From contig JBDIAP010000141.1 of the NCBI GenBank assembly GCA_039812485.1, positions 1 to 9,613 of the forward strand: a stretch of 9,613 bases of DNA, written 5' to 3'. Under the pieces are notes generated by a model that was not told the DNA's origin, made no database searches, and saw only the letters and a list, made by a program, of their open reading frames with translations. Made by a program: the position numbers and the translations under genes. Position 1 is the stretch's first letter. Each line of letters opens with the position of its first letter. Below are positions 1-5,999 of the stretch, piece after piece. This stretch comes from Kineosphaera sp039812485. GTDB taxonomy: Bacteria > Actinomycetota > Actinomycetes > Actinomycetales > Dermatophilaceae.

Positions 1-345
1 ATCGAGCTCGTCGCCGAGGCCCTCGTCTTCCTCCAGGCCTACGACGTCGACACGACCGCCGCGATCGAGGTGCTCGCCGGCGGCCTGGCCGGCAACCGGA
101 TCCTCGACCGCAAGGCCGCCGCGATGGTCCAGGGCGAGTTCGCCCCCGGCTTCCGCATCGACCTGCACCACAAGGACATGGGCATCGTCACCGCCGCCGC
201 CCGCGAGGCCGGCGTCGCGATCCCACTCGGCGCGCACACCGCGCAACTCATGCAGTACGCCCGCCAACTCGGCTACGGCGACCTCGACCACTCCGGCCTC
301 ATGCTCCTCGTCGAGCAGCTCTCCGGCCGGGGCCCGAAGCAATAG
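1..345 (+). CDS. glxR: 2-hydroxy-3-oxopropionate (tartronate semialdehyde) reductase, C-terminal part
   Basis: This is the last 114 residues of a beta-hydroxyacid dehydrogenase; the gene starts before the window. The enzyme reduces tartronate semialdehyde to D-glycerate with NAD(P)H, the step after glyoxylate carboligase. Visible are the helical C-terminal domain segments LAGGLAGNRILDRK and FAPGFRIDLHHKDMGI, then a typical tail (DHSGLMLLVEQLSG). These align closely, from memory, with E. coli GarR/GlxR (LAGGLAGSTVLDAK; FKPGFRIDLHIKDL). The N-terminal Rossmann domain and the catalytic lysine lie outside the window. The reading frame is open from base 1 and stops at TAG 343-345. Gcl starts 11 bases later, with its Shine-Dalgarno touching this stop, so the two are surely co-transcribed. 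That neighbour supports the tartronate semialdehyde assignment over 3-hydroxyisobutyrate dehydrogenase, which is the main alternative within the family. Confidence 0.93.
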   Translation: MELVAEALVFLQAYDVDTTAAIEVLAGGLAGNRILDRKAAAMVQGEFAPGFRIDLHHKDMGIVTAAAREAGVAIPLGAHTAQLMQYARQLGYGDLDHSGLMLLVEQLSGRGPKQ

Positions 346-356
346 GAGACCCGACC

Positions 357-2135
357 ATGCCCACGATGCGCGCCGTCGACGCCGCCGTCCTCATCATGGC
401 CAAGGAGGGCGCCACTCAGGTCTTCGGCCTGCCCGGCGCCGCGATCAACCCCTTCTACGCCGCGATGCGCGACCACGGCGGGATCCGCCACGTCCTGGCC
501 CGCCACGTCGAGGCCGCCTCGCACATGGCCGAGGGCTACACCCGCGCGGCGCCGGGGAACATCGGCGTGTGCACCGGCACCTCGGGCCCGGCGGGCACCG
601 ACATGATCACCGGCCTCTACTCGGCGTCGGCCGACTCGATCCCGATCCTGTGCCTCACCGGGCAGGCGCCGATCGCCAAGCTCGACAAGGAGGACTTCCA
701 GGCCGTCGACATCGCCGCGATCGCCGCCCCGGTGAGCAAGTGGGCGGTGACGGTCAAGGAGGGCGCGCAGGTGCCCGGCACGTTCGCCAAGGCGTTCTGG
801 CTCATGCGCGAGGGGCGCCGCGGGCCGGTGCTCATCGACCTGCCGATCGACGTGCAGCAGACGATGATCGACTTCGACATCGACACGTACGAGCCGCTGC
901 CGGTGAGCAGGCCTGCGATGACGCCCGCGCAGGCCGGTCGGGTGCTCGACCTGCTCACCGCGGCCCAGCGCCCCCTGATCACCGCCGGCGGCGGCATCAT
1001 CAACGCCGACGCCGCCGACCGGCTCGTCGCGCTCGCCGAGCTGCTCGGCGTGCCGGTCGTCCCGACACTCATGGGCTGGGGCGTCATCCCCGACGACCAC
1101 CCGCTGCACGCCGGCATGGTCGGGCTGCAGACCTCGCACCGCTACGGCAACGCGACGCTCCTGGCGTACGACTTCGTGCTCGGCATCGGCAACCGCTGGG
1201 CCAATCGCCACACCGGGGCGCTCGACGTCTACACCCGGGGCCGCACGTTCGTGCACGTCGACATCGAGCCGACCCAGATCGGGCGGGTGTTCGCCCCCGA
1301 CTACGGGGTCGTCTCCGATGCGGGGCTCGCGCTCGACGCGCTGCTCACCGAGGCGAAGAAGCGCGCCGAGACCCGCGACCTGCCCGACTACGGGGTGTGG
1401 GTCGAGGACTGCGCGCAGCGCAAGGCCACCCTGCAGCGCAAGACGCACTTCGACGACATCCCGATCAAGCCGCAGCGCGTCTACGAGGAGATGAACGCCG
1501 CCTTCGACGCCGACACCGTCTACGTCTCGACGATCGGGCTGAGCCAGATCGCGGGGGCCCAGCTGTTGCACGTCTTCGCACCGCGGCACTGGATCAACTG
1601 CGGTCAGGCCGGGCCGCTGGGGTGGACGCTGCCGGCGGCCCTCGGCGTCGCCGTCGCGCGGCCCGACGCGCAGGTCGTGGCCCTGTCGGGCGACTACGAC
1701 TTCCAGTTCCTCATCGAGGAGCTCGCGGTCGGGGCGCAGTTCGGCATCCCCTACGTGCACGTGCTCGTCAACAACAGCTACCTCGGGCTCATCCGGCAGT
1801 CCCAGCGCGGCTTCGACATGGACTACCACGTGCAGCTCGGCTTCGACAACATCAACTCCCCCGAGCTGCAGGGCTACGGCGTCGACCACGTCAAGGTCGT
1901 CGAGGGCCTGGGCTGCAAGGCGCTGCGGGTCACCGACCCGGCCGACCTCGGCGCCGCGCTCACGCAGGCCACGGAGCTCGCCGCGCAGCACCGCGTGCCC
2001 GTCGTCGTCGAGATCATCCTCGAGAAGGTCACGAACATCTCGATGGGAGCGGCCGGGCTCGACACGGTGATGGAGTTCGAGGCGCTCGCCGAGACCGGCG
2101 CCGACGCGCCCACCGCGATCTGCGTCATGGCGTAG
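357..2135 (+). CDS. gcl: glyoxylate carboligase (tartronate-semialdehyde synthase)
   Basis: This ThDP- and FAD-dependent enzyme condenses two glyoxylates to tartronate semialdehyde and CO2. It has 592 residues, against 593 for E. coli Gcl, and is collinear with it throughout. The Pyr domain carries GLPGAAINPF and ARHVEAASHMAEGYTRA. Val51 stands where nearly all ThDP enzymes have glutamate, which is the hallmark of Gcl. The central domain includes a CTGTSGPAGTDM stretch and a FAD-binding region. The PP domain has the ThDP metal motif starting GDYDFQF at residues 445-451, with Asp446 and Asn473 as probable metal ligands. NISMG and DAPT near the end are Gcl-typical. The ATG at 357 is preceded by AGGAG at 344-348, 8 bases away, and follows the reductase gene by 11 bases. 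Acetolactate synthase is the paralogue to exclude: Val51 and the near-colinearity with Gcl do so. Confidence 0.97.
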   Translation: MPTMRAVDAAVLIMAKEGATQVFGLPGAAINPFYAAMRDHGGIRHVLARHVEAASHMAEGYTRAAPGNIGVCTGTSGPAGTDMITGLYSASADSIPILCLTGQAPIAKLDKEDFQAVDIAAIAAPVSKWAVTVKEGAQVPGTFAKAFWLMREGRRGPVLIDLPIDVQQTMIDFDIDTYEPLPVSRPAMTPAQAGRVLDLLTAAQRPLITAGGGIINADAADRLVALAELLGVPVVPTLMGWGVIPDDHPLHAGMVGLQTSHRYGNATLLAYDFVLGIGNRWANRHTGALDVYTRGRTFVHVDIEPTQIGRVFAPDYGVVSDAGLALDALLTEAKKRAETRDLPDYGVWVEDCAQRKATLQRKTHFDDIPIKPQRVYEEMNAAFDADTVYVSTIGLSQIAGAQLLHVFAPRHWINCGQAGPLGWTLPAALGVAVARPDAQVVALSGDYDFQFLIEELAVGAQFGIPYVHVLVNNSYLGLIRQSQRGFDMDYHVQLGFDNINSPELQGYGVDHVKVVEGLGCKALRVTDPADLGAALTQATELAAQHRVPVVVEIILEKVTNISMGAAGLDTVMEFEALAETGADAPTAICVMA

Positions 2136-2156
2136 GCCGACGGTCGGCTCCGGCCG

Positions 2157-2174
2157 GTCGGTGTCGGTGTCGGT
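2157..2174 (+). repeat. three tandem GTCGGT hexamers
   Basis: Three perfect head-to-tail copies of GTCGGT lie 20-40 bases after the gcl stop, at the start of the leader of allB. No function is known. A short slippage product is the simplest explanation, but its place just before a candidate promoter is noted. Confidence 0.8.
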
Positions 2175-2183
2175 GCGGGCGTC

Positions 2184-2189
2184 TACCGT
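2184..2189 (+). promoter_or_regulatory. candidate -10 box (TACCGT) for allB
   Basis: TACCGT fits the TAnnnT pattern of actinobacterial housekeeping -10 boxes and would start a transcript near 2196, giving allB a leader of roughly 95 bases. No convincing -35 hexamer was found at 16-18 bases upstream. It could let allB be transcribed apart from gcl; read-through from gcl is equally possible. Confidence 0.22.
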
Positions 2190-2237
2190 GAAGCCCACGC
2201 GCCAGGCGCGACCGCACCCGCCTCCGTCACGACCATG

Positions 2238-2269
2238 CCCATGCCCATCCCCATCCCACGCCCAGGCCC
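2238..2269 (-). promoter_or_regulatory. G-quadruplex-forming motif in the allB leader (template strand)
   Basis: The + strand has six C-tracts of at least three bases (2238-2240, 2244-2246, 2249-2252, 2255-2257, 2261-2263, 2267-2269) separated by 2-3 bases. The minus strand therefore reads as six G-tracts with loops of 3, 3, 2, 2 and 3 bases. This satisfies the standard four-tract rule (G3+ with loops of 1-7) with two tracts to spare. It also resembles a degenerate run of CCATGC/CCATCC hexamers. It ends seven bases before the Shine-Dalgarno region of allB and lies on the strand that RNA polymerase reads. The motif is certain; folding and regulation are inference. Confidence 0.6.
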
Positions 2270-2275
2270 ACACCA

Positions 2276-2283
2276 GGGAAGGA
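2276..2283 (+). promoter_or_regulatory. Shine-Dalgarno that fixes the allB start
   Basis: GGGAAGGA ends 6 bases before the ATG at 2290. The frame is open further upstream to 2161, but that stretch translates to a proline/serine-rich string from the C-rich array and has no comparable ribosome-binding site, so 2290 is the start. Confidence 0.75.
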
Positions 2284-2289
2284 CGATCT

Positions 2290-3759
2290 ATGCCGCAGGA
2301 GCCCGCCGACCTGCCCGATCTGCACGTCAACGACCCGGCGCGGATCCGGGCCCAGATCGCGGAGTATGCCGCGACGCACTCCGCCGACCCCCCGCCCGCG
2401 GCGGCCGCGGCACCGCCGCACGATCACGCCTACGACCTCGTCGTGCGCGGCGAGCGCGTGCTCACCCCGGACGGGCTCGGGCCGCGCGAGGTCGGGGTGC
2501 GCGACGGGCGGATCGTCGACGTCGAGCCGCTCGGGAGCGCGCTCGACGGGGCCCGGGTCGTCGAACTCGCCGCCGACGAGGTGCTGTTGCCGGGGCTCGT
2601 CGACACGCACGTGCACGTCAACGAGCCGGGACGCACGGCGTGGGAGGGCTTCGCCACGGCGACGAAGGCGGCGGCGGCCGGGGGCGTGACGACAATCATC
2701 GACATGCCGCTCAACTCGATCCCCTCGACGGTCAACGGCCCCGCGCTCGAGCTCAAACGCCTCGTCGCGGCGCCGCAGGCCTTCGTCGACGTCGGTTTCT
2801 GGGGCGGGGCGGTGCCGGGCAACACCGGCGACCTGCGGGAGCTGCACGAGGCCGGAGTCTTCGGCGTCAAATGCTTCCTCCTGCATTCCGGAGTCGACGA
2901 GTTCCCCCCGCTGGGGCCCGAGGAGCTCGAGGCGGACCTGCGCACGCTCGCCGACGTCGGCGGCATGATGATCGTCCACGCCGAGGACCCCCAGGCCATC
3001 GAACGCGCACCCGCGGCGCGGGGCCAGGTCTACGACCGTTTCCTGCACTCGCGGCCCCGTGGCGCGGAGAACCTCGCGATCGCCGCCGTCATCGAGCGGG
3101 CCCGCTGGACGGGCGCCGCGGTGCACATCCTGCACCTGTCGAGCAGCGACGCGCTGCCGATGATCCGCTCCGCGAAGGCCGACGGCATCGACGTGTCGGT
3201 CGAGACCTGCCCCCATTACCTCGCGCTCGCTGCCGAGCAGATCCCCGACGGCGCGACGGCCTACAAGTGCTGCCCGCCGATCCGCGAGCGCGGCAACCGC
3301 GACCTGCTGTGGGAGGGCCTGCGCGACGGGACCATCGACTACATCGCCTCCGACCACTCCCCCTCGACGCTGGACCTCAAGGACCTCGACACCGGCGACT
3401 TCGGCACGGCGTGGGGCGGGATCGCGTCCGTGCAGCTCACGCTACCGATCGTCTGGACCCAGGCACGGGCGCGCGGCATCGGGATCGAGCAGGTCGTCGC
3501 GTGGATGGCGGCCAAGCCCGCCGATCGCGTCGGGCTGCCGGCCAAGGGCCGCCTCGCGCCCGGCTGCGACGCCGACCTCGTGGTCTTCGCGCCGGAGGAG
3601 CAGTTCGTCGTCGACGTGCGCGCACTGCACCACCGCAACCCGCTGTCGCCCTACGACCGGCAGACGCTCTCGGGGCGGGTGCGGCGCACCGTCCTGCGCG
3701 GGCGCGAGGTCGACTTCGAGACCCCGACGGGTCGGCTCATCCGGCGCGGCGACGCCTGA
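2290..3759 (+). CDS. allB: allantoinase
   Basis: This metal-dependent cyclic amidohydrolase hydrolyses allantoin to allantoate in purine-nitrogen recovery. It has 489 residues; E. coli AllB has about 453. The amidohydrolase fold begins near residue 48 (YDLVVRGERVLTPDG). Metal ligands are visible: His107 and His109 in VDTHVHVNEPG, the carboxylated Lys194 in GVKCFLLHSGVDEFP, His230 in IVHAED, His282 in ILHLSSSD, and Asp355 in ASDHSP. The GVKCFLxxSGVDEFP stretch separates it from dihydroorotase and hydantoinase. Residues 1-47 are extra to the usual domain: a short amphipathic stretch (DPARIRAQIAEYAATH) then an Ala/Pro linker. There is no alternative start codon between them and the domain. The gene lies 154 bases after gcl on the same strand, and its product's breakdown ends in glyoxylate, Gcl's substrate. 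The last ~20 bases overlap a convergent minus-strand reading frame. Confidence 0.95.
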   Translation: MPQEPADLPDLHVNDPARIRAQIAEYAATHSADPPPAAAAAPPHDHAYDLVVRGERVLTPDGLGPREVGVRDGRIVDVEPLGSALDGARVVELAADEVLLPGLVDTHVHVNEPGRTAWEGFATATKAAAAGGVTTIIDMPLNSIPSTVNGPALELKRLVAAPQAFVDVGFWGGAVPGNTGDLRELHEAGVFGVKCFLLHSGVDEFPPLGPEELEADLRTLADVGGMMIVHAEDPQAIERAPAARGQVYDRFLHSRPRGAENLAIAAVIERARWTGAAVHILHLSSSDALPMIRSAKADGIDVSVETCPHYLALAAEQIPDGATAYKCCPPIRERGNRDLLWEGLRDGTIDYIASDHSPSTLDLKDLDTGDFGTAWGGIASVQLTLPIVWTQARARGIGIEQVVAWMAAKPADRVGLPAKGRLAPGCDADLVVFAPEEQFVVDVRALHHRNPLSPYDRQTLSGRVRRTVLRGREVDFETPTGRLIRRGDA

Positions 3760-4053
3760 GGTCGCGTAGGCCGATCGCACCCGACACGGTCTGGCTCACG
3801 CCGATCGGGGGGAAGACCCACGCCATCGACTGGCCGGGGACGACGGCGACCACAGCCCAGACGAGGGCGAACGACCCGAGCCCCAGAGCCGTCAGGGGCA
3901 GGACCGCATCGACGCGGTCGGGGTGGTTTCGGCGGTGGCGCGACAACGCCATCACGAAGACATGAGCCCACCGACGAACCAGATCCCGCCGACGGCCATC
4001 GTCACGCGCAGCGCGGTGGAGCGCCCGGTCGCGTCGGTGGCGACCGGGCGCAC
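3737..4053 (-). pseudogene. small membrane-protein gene split by a frameshift
   Basis: Two minus-strand frames each look coding and join in the middle of a hydrophobic helix. The first, from GTG 4053, gives a 33-residue piece ending in VTMAVGGIWFVGGLMSS at TGA (~3982-3984). The second frame continues as FVMALSRHRRNHPD, followed by two further hydrophobic segments (LTALGLGSFALVWAVVAVV and AWVFPPIGVSQTVSGAI). It ends with an arginine-rich tail (LRDLRRRRAG) at the TGA at 3737-3739. Codons in both parts end mainly in G or C. A one-base change near 3975-3990 would give a ~105-residue protein with three membrane helices. An upstream 24-codon piece in the first frame (ATG 4128-4126) is cut off by TGA 4054-4056 and may be its original start. 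The tail overlaps the 3' end of allB. I do not recognise the family. A sequencing error, or two genuine overlapping small genes at TGATG, are the alternatives. Confidence 0.5.
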
Positions 4054-4160
4054 TCAGCGCGACGCAAGCACCCACCCCGGCCGCGCGACACCCGCCAGGA
4101 GCATGGCTCTCGCGGCCGTGGTTCGCATCGCCCCGTCGTCGCGGGCGCCGAGGGGGTCGG

Positions 4161-4166
4161 TAGCCT
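4161..4166 (+). promoter_or_regulatory. -10 box for a leaderless ung transcript
   Basis: TAGCCT matches TAnnnT and ends 7 bases before the GTG at 4174, so transcription would begin at or next to the start codon. No Shine-Dalgarno stands before that GTG. Leaderless GTG/ATG starts placed like this are common in actinobacteria. No clear -35 element was found. Confidence 0.5.
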
Positions 4167-4173
4167 CGCCAGA

Positions 4174-4863
4174 GTGTCGTCCGCCAAACCGTTGAGCGAG
4201 CTCGTCCACCCGACCTGGGCGCAGGCCCTCGCTCCGGTGGCCGATCAGGTCGCCCACCTCGGGGCGTTCCTGCGGGAGGAGGTGGCCGCCGGGCGCGGCT
4301 ACCTGCCGGGCGGCCCGCACATCCTGCGGGCTTTCGAGCGGCCGCTGCCGGACGTGCGGGTGCTCATCGTCGGCCAGGACCCTTATCCCACACCGGGTCA
4401 CGCGGTCGGGCTGTCGTTCTCCGTCGCGCCCGACGTGCGGCCGATCCCCAAGAGCCTCATCAACATCTACCGCGAGCTCGTCGACGATCTGGCGGTGGCG
4501 CGGCCGAGCGACGGCGACCTGTCGCCGTGGGCCGACCAGGGGGTCATGCTGCTCAACCGCGTGCTCACCGTGCGGCCCGGCGCCTCGGCGAGCCACCGCG
4601 GCAAGGGCTGGGAGGCCGTGACGCAGCGGGCCATCGAGGCCCTGGCCGAGGCGGCGGCCGGCGGTCAGCCGCTCGTCGCGATCCTGTGGGGGCGCGACGC
4701 CCGCAACCTCGCGCCCATGCTCGGCCAGGTGCCGCGCATCGAGAGTGCCCACCCCTCGCCCATGTCGGCGCACTCCGGCTTCTTCGGGTCGCGGCCGTTC
4801 AGCCGAGCCAACGACCTGCTCGCCCGCCAGGGCGCCGACCCCGTCGATTGGAGACTGCCGTGA
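4174..4863 (+). CDS. ung: uracil-DNA glycosylase, family 1
   Basis: It removes uracil from DNA as the first step of base excision repair in the cytoplasm. It has 229 residues, normal for the family. The water-activating loop GQDPYPTPGHAVGLSFSV starts at residue 67, with catalytic Asp69. Phe82 and Asn128 (LLNRVLTVRPG) form the uracil pocket. The minor-groove loop HPSPMSAH has catalytic His193 and, four residues on, Met197 where E. coli and human enzymes carry the intercalating leucine. GQDPYP rather than GQDPYH, and the ending ADPVDWRLP, resemble mycobacterial Ung. The GTG start at 4174 is chosen because a -10 box sits 7 bases before it and the protein begins at the expected place (LSELVHPTW). 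The stop overlaps the next gene's start (GTGA, 4860-4863). Confidence 0.97.
   Translation: MSSAKPLSELVHPTWAQALAPVADQVAHLGAFLREEVAAGRGYLPGGPHILRAFERPLPDVRVLIVGQDPYPTPGHAVGLSFSVAPDVRPIPKSLINIYRELVDDLAVARPSDGDLSPWADQGVMLLNRVLTVRPGASASHRGKGWEAVTQRAIEALAEAAAGGQPLVAILWGRDARNLAPMLGQVPRIESAHPSPMSAHSGFFGSRPFSRANDLLARQGADPVDWRLP
4850..4854 (+). promoter_or_regulatory. Shine-Dalgarno inside ung for the SGNH hydrolase
   Basis: GGAGA lies 5 bases before GTG 4860, within the last codons of ung. Together with the GTGA overlap it fixes the downstream start and points to translational coupling. Confidence 0.6.
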
Positions 4864-5783
4864 TCTCGCCCCGCCCGTGGACGCGCTATGTCGCGCTTGG
4901 CGATTCGTTCACCGAGGGGATGTCGGACCCGGACCCGGGCACGCCCGACGCCTATGTGGGGTGGGCCGACCGCCTGGCCCTGACACTGGCCGAGCTGGGG
5001 GCCGACGAGGGGCGCGACTTCGCCTACGCCAACCTCGCGGTGCGCGGGCGCAAGCTCGCCGACATCACGACCCGTCAACTGGCGACGGCCCTCGACCTCG
5101 AGCCCGACCTCGTGAGCATCGTCGGCGGCGGCAACGACATCCTGCGGCCCCGGGCCGACATCGAGGCGCTGGCGGACCAGTTGGAGACGGCTGTGGCCGC
5201 GGTGCGCGCGACCGGTGCCGACGTGCTGCTCGCGACCCCGACCGACCCGCGGGAGGCGCCGGTGCTCAAGCACGTGCGCGGGCGCAACGCGACCTTCACG
5301 GCGCACATCTGGAGCATCGCGCGCCGACACGGCTGCGCGGTCATCGACCTGTGGGGCATGGCGTCGTTGCGGGACTGGCGGCTGTGGAGCGCCGATCGCA
5401 TCCATCTCACGAGCGAGGGCCACGCCCGCGTCGCGCAGGCGGCGCTCGGGGCGCTGGGGCTCGACGAACCCGAGGGCGCGTGGTCGGTGCCGCCGCCCGA
5501 CCGTCCGATCGTCACGCGGGCGCAGCAGCGGCGGTCCGACCGCGAGTGGGCGGGGACGTATCTGCGGCCCTGGGTGCACCGGCGCCTCACCGGACGGTCC
5601 TCCGGTGACGGGCGTGACGCGAAGCGGCCGGCGTTGGGGCCGCTCGAGTCGGGCACCACGACGCGCATCGCCGCGACGAGTTCGACGTCCGCGGCAACGC
5701 CGACCTGCCCGACGAGCACCCCGACGCCGTCCGCTGCACCACCCCCGCCGGACGGCTCATCACCTACCGACCGCCACCAGTGA
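4860..5783 (+). CDS. GDSL/SGNH-family hydrolase with a replaced C-terminus
   Basis: A probable cytoplasmic esterase or lipase-like serine hydrolase; the substrate is unknown. All four SGNH blocks are present: GDSFTEG with Ser16, Gly63 in NLAVRGRK, GGGND with Asn92, and SADRIH with Asp179 and His182. No signal peptide is seen. The body follows the usual plan of this actinobacterial type to about residue 263, ending in WVHRRLTGRSSGDG and KRPALGPLE, where I would expect the natural end. The remaining ~44 residues (Ser/Thr/Pro-rich, ending in DRHQ) are an out-of-frame reading of another gene's tail, so the native stop appears to have been lost by a deletion or recombination near 5649. The catalytic domain is complete, so the enzyme may still work. 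The start overlaps the ung stop by four bases. DNA repair and hydrolysis have no obvious shared role; the pairing may be only transcriptional. Confidence 0.85.
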   Translation: MISPRPWTRYVALGDSFTEGMSDPDPGTPDAYVGWADRLALTLAELGADEGRDFAYANLAVRGRKLADITTRQLATALDLEPDLVSIVGGGNDILRPRADIEALADQLETAVAAVRATGADVLLATPTDPREAPVLKHVRGRNATFTAHIWSIARRHGCAVIDLWGMASLRDWRLWSADRIHLTSEGHARVAQAALGALGLDEPEGAWSVPPPDRPIVTRAQQRRSDREWAGTYLRPWVHRRLTGRSSGDGRDAKRPALGPLESGTTTRIAATSSTSAATPTCPTSTPTPSAAPPPPDGSSPTDRHQ

Positions 5784-5821
5784 CATCACCCGACGCGCCC
5801 CTCCCGCCCGGCGCCCCTTAG
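5654..5821 (+). pseudogene. C-terminal remnant of a DUF222/13E12-type HNH endonuclease
   Basis: In the +2 frame, different from the hydrolase that overlaps it, the sequence encodes 55 residues: HHDAHRRDEFDVRGNADLP, then DEHPDAVRCTTPAGRLI, then TYRPPPV and a proline-rich end at TAG 5819-5821. The double histidine, the xFxVxGNAD spacing, the aromatic/thr-x-TPxGR strand and the PPP tail resemble the end of DUF222/13E12 HNH proteins, which occur in many copies in actinobacterial genomes. No start codon is possible: the frame is closed by TGA at 5615-5617, and the region before HH looks like hydrolase DNA. The match is from memory of the family and rests on a short segment. Confidence 0.5.
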
Positions 5822-5892
5822 GGCCCACCCGGCGAACGCATGTACGCCCGCAACGTCGCTTTCTACCCCACGACCTGAGGGGCGAAGACGGC

Positions 5893-5969
5893 ATGCCAGA
5901 GCGATCGAGATCTTGCTCGAGGGGTGCCCTGAATGCCGCGCCCCGGCACGGTTGATCGGTGGGAGGTGA
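5893..5969 (+). pseudogene. possible N-terminal remnant of a short zinc-ribbon protein
   Basis: The frame through 5901 reads AIEILLEGCPECRAPARLI and stops at TGA 5967-5969. CPxCxAPA after a short acidic lead-in resembles the first knuckle of small actinobacterial zinc-ribbon proteins. An ATG at 5893, with GAGGGG (5877-5882) before it, sits where a start would be expected but is one frame off, so a one-base change plus truncation by the following repeat would explain it. The second cysteine pair is absent. It is equally possible that this is chance in GC-rich DNA. Confidence 0.28.
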
Positions 5970-5999
5970 TCGCTGGGAGGTGATCGGTGGGAGGTGATC
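5953..5999 (+). repeat. 14-bp tandem repeat containing three perfect Shine-Dalgarno sequences
   Basis: The unit TGATCGGTGGGAGG occurs at 5953-5966, 5967-5980 (two mismatches) and 5981-5994, followed by a partial fourth copy. Across each junction the + strand reads GGAGGTGATC (5962-5971, 5976-5985, 5990-5999). This is the exact complement of ten bases of the conserved 16S rRNA 3' tail (GATCACCTCC). None of the three has a coding start at a proper distance. Read on the minus strand, the array follows directly on, and overlaps, the stop codon of the RCC1-like gene, so that gene's 3' untranslated RNA would carry three copies of the anti-Shine-Dalgarno sequence. The repeat is certain; any role is unknown. 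Confidence 0.92.

Noticed and set aside
2136..2148. GCCGACGGTCGGC inverted repeat right after the gcl stop as terminator
   Set aside because: Only a 5-bp stem with a 3-base loop can form and no T-tract follows; too weak to call.
569..2191. Long +2 frame through gcl
   Set aside because: Arg/Ala-rich out-of-frame reading of gcl; codon third positions do not carry the coding bias.
273..2330. Very long minus-strand open frame across gcl
   Set aside because: It is antisense to the clearly recognisable gcl and rich in Arg/Asp/Val/Gly, as expected when a GC-rich gene is read on the other strand. No domain or start context supports it.
2227..3357. Minus-strand open frame opposite allB
   Set aside because: Antisense shadow of a full-length allantoinase with all metal ligands present.
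5640..5783. Programmed ribosomal frameshift joining the SGNH hydrolase to the HNH tail
   Set aside because: No slippery heptamer or stimulatory structure was seen at the junction, and a fused esterase-HNH tail lacking the HNH core would make no sense; gene debris is simpler.
5812..5826. GCCC-CTTA-GGGC hairpin as terminator of the ung-SGNH pair
   Set aside because: A 4-bp stem without T-tract in GC-rich DNA is expected by chance.
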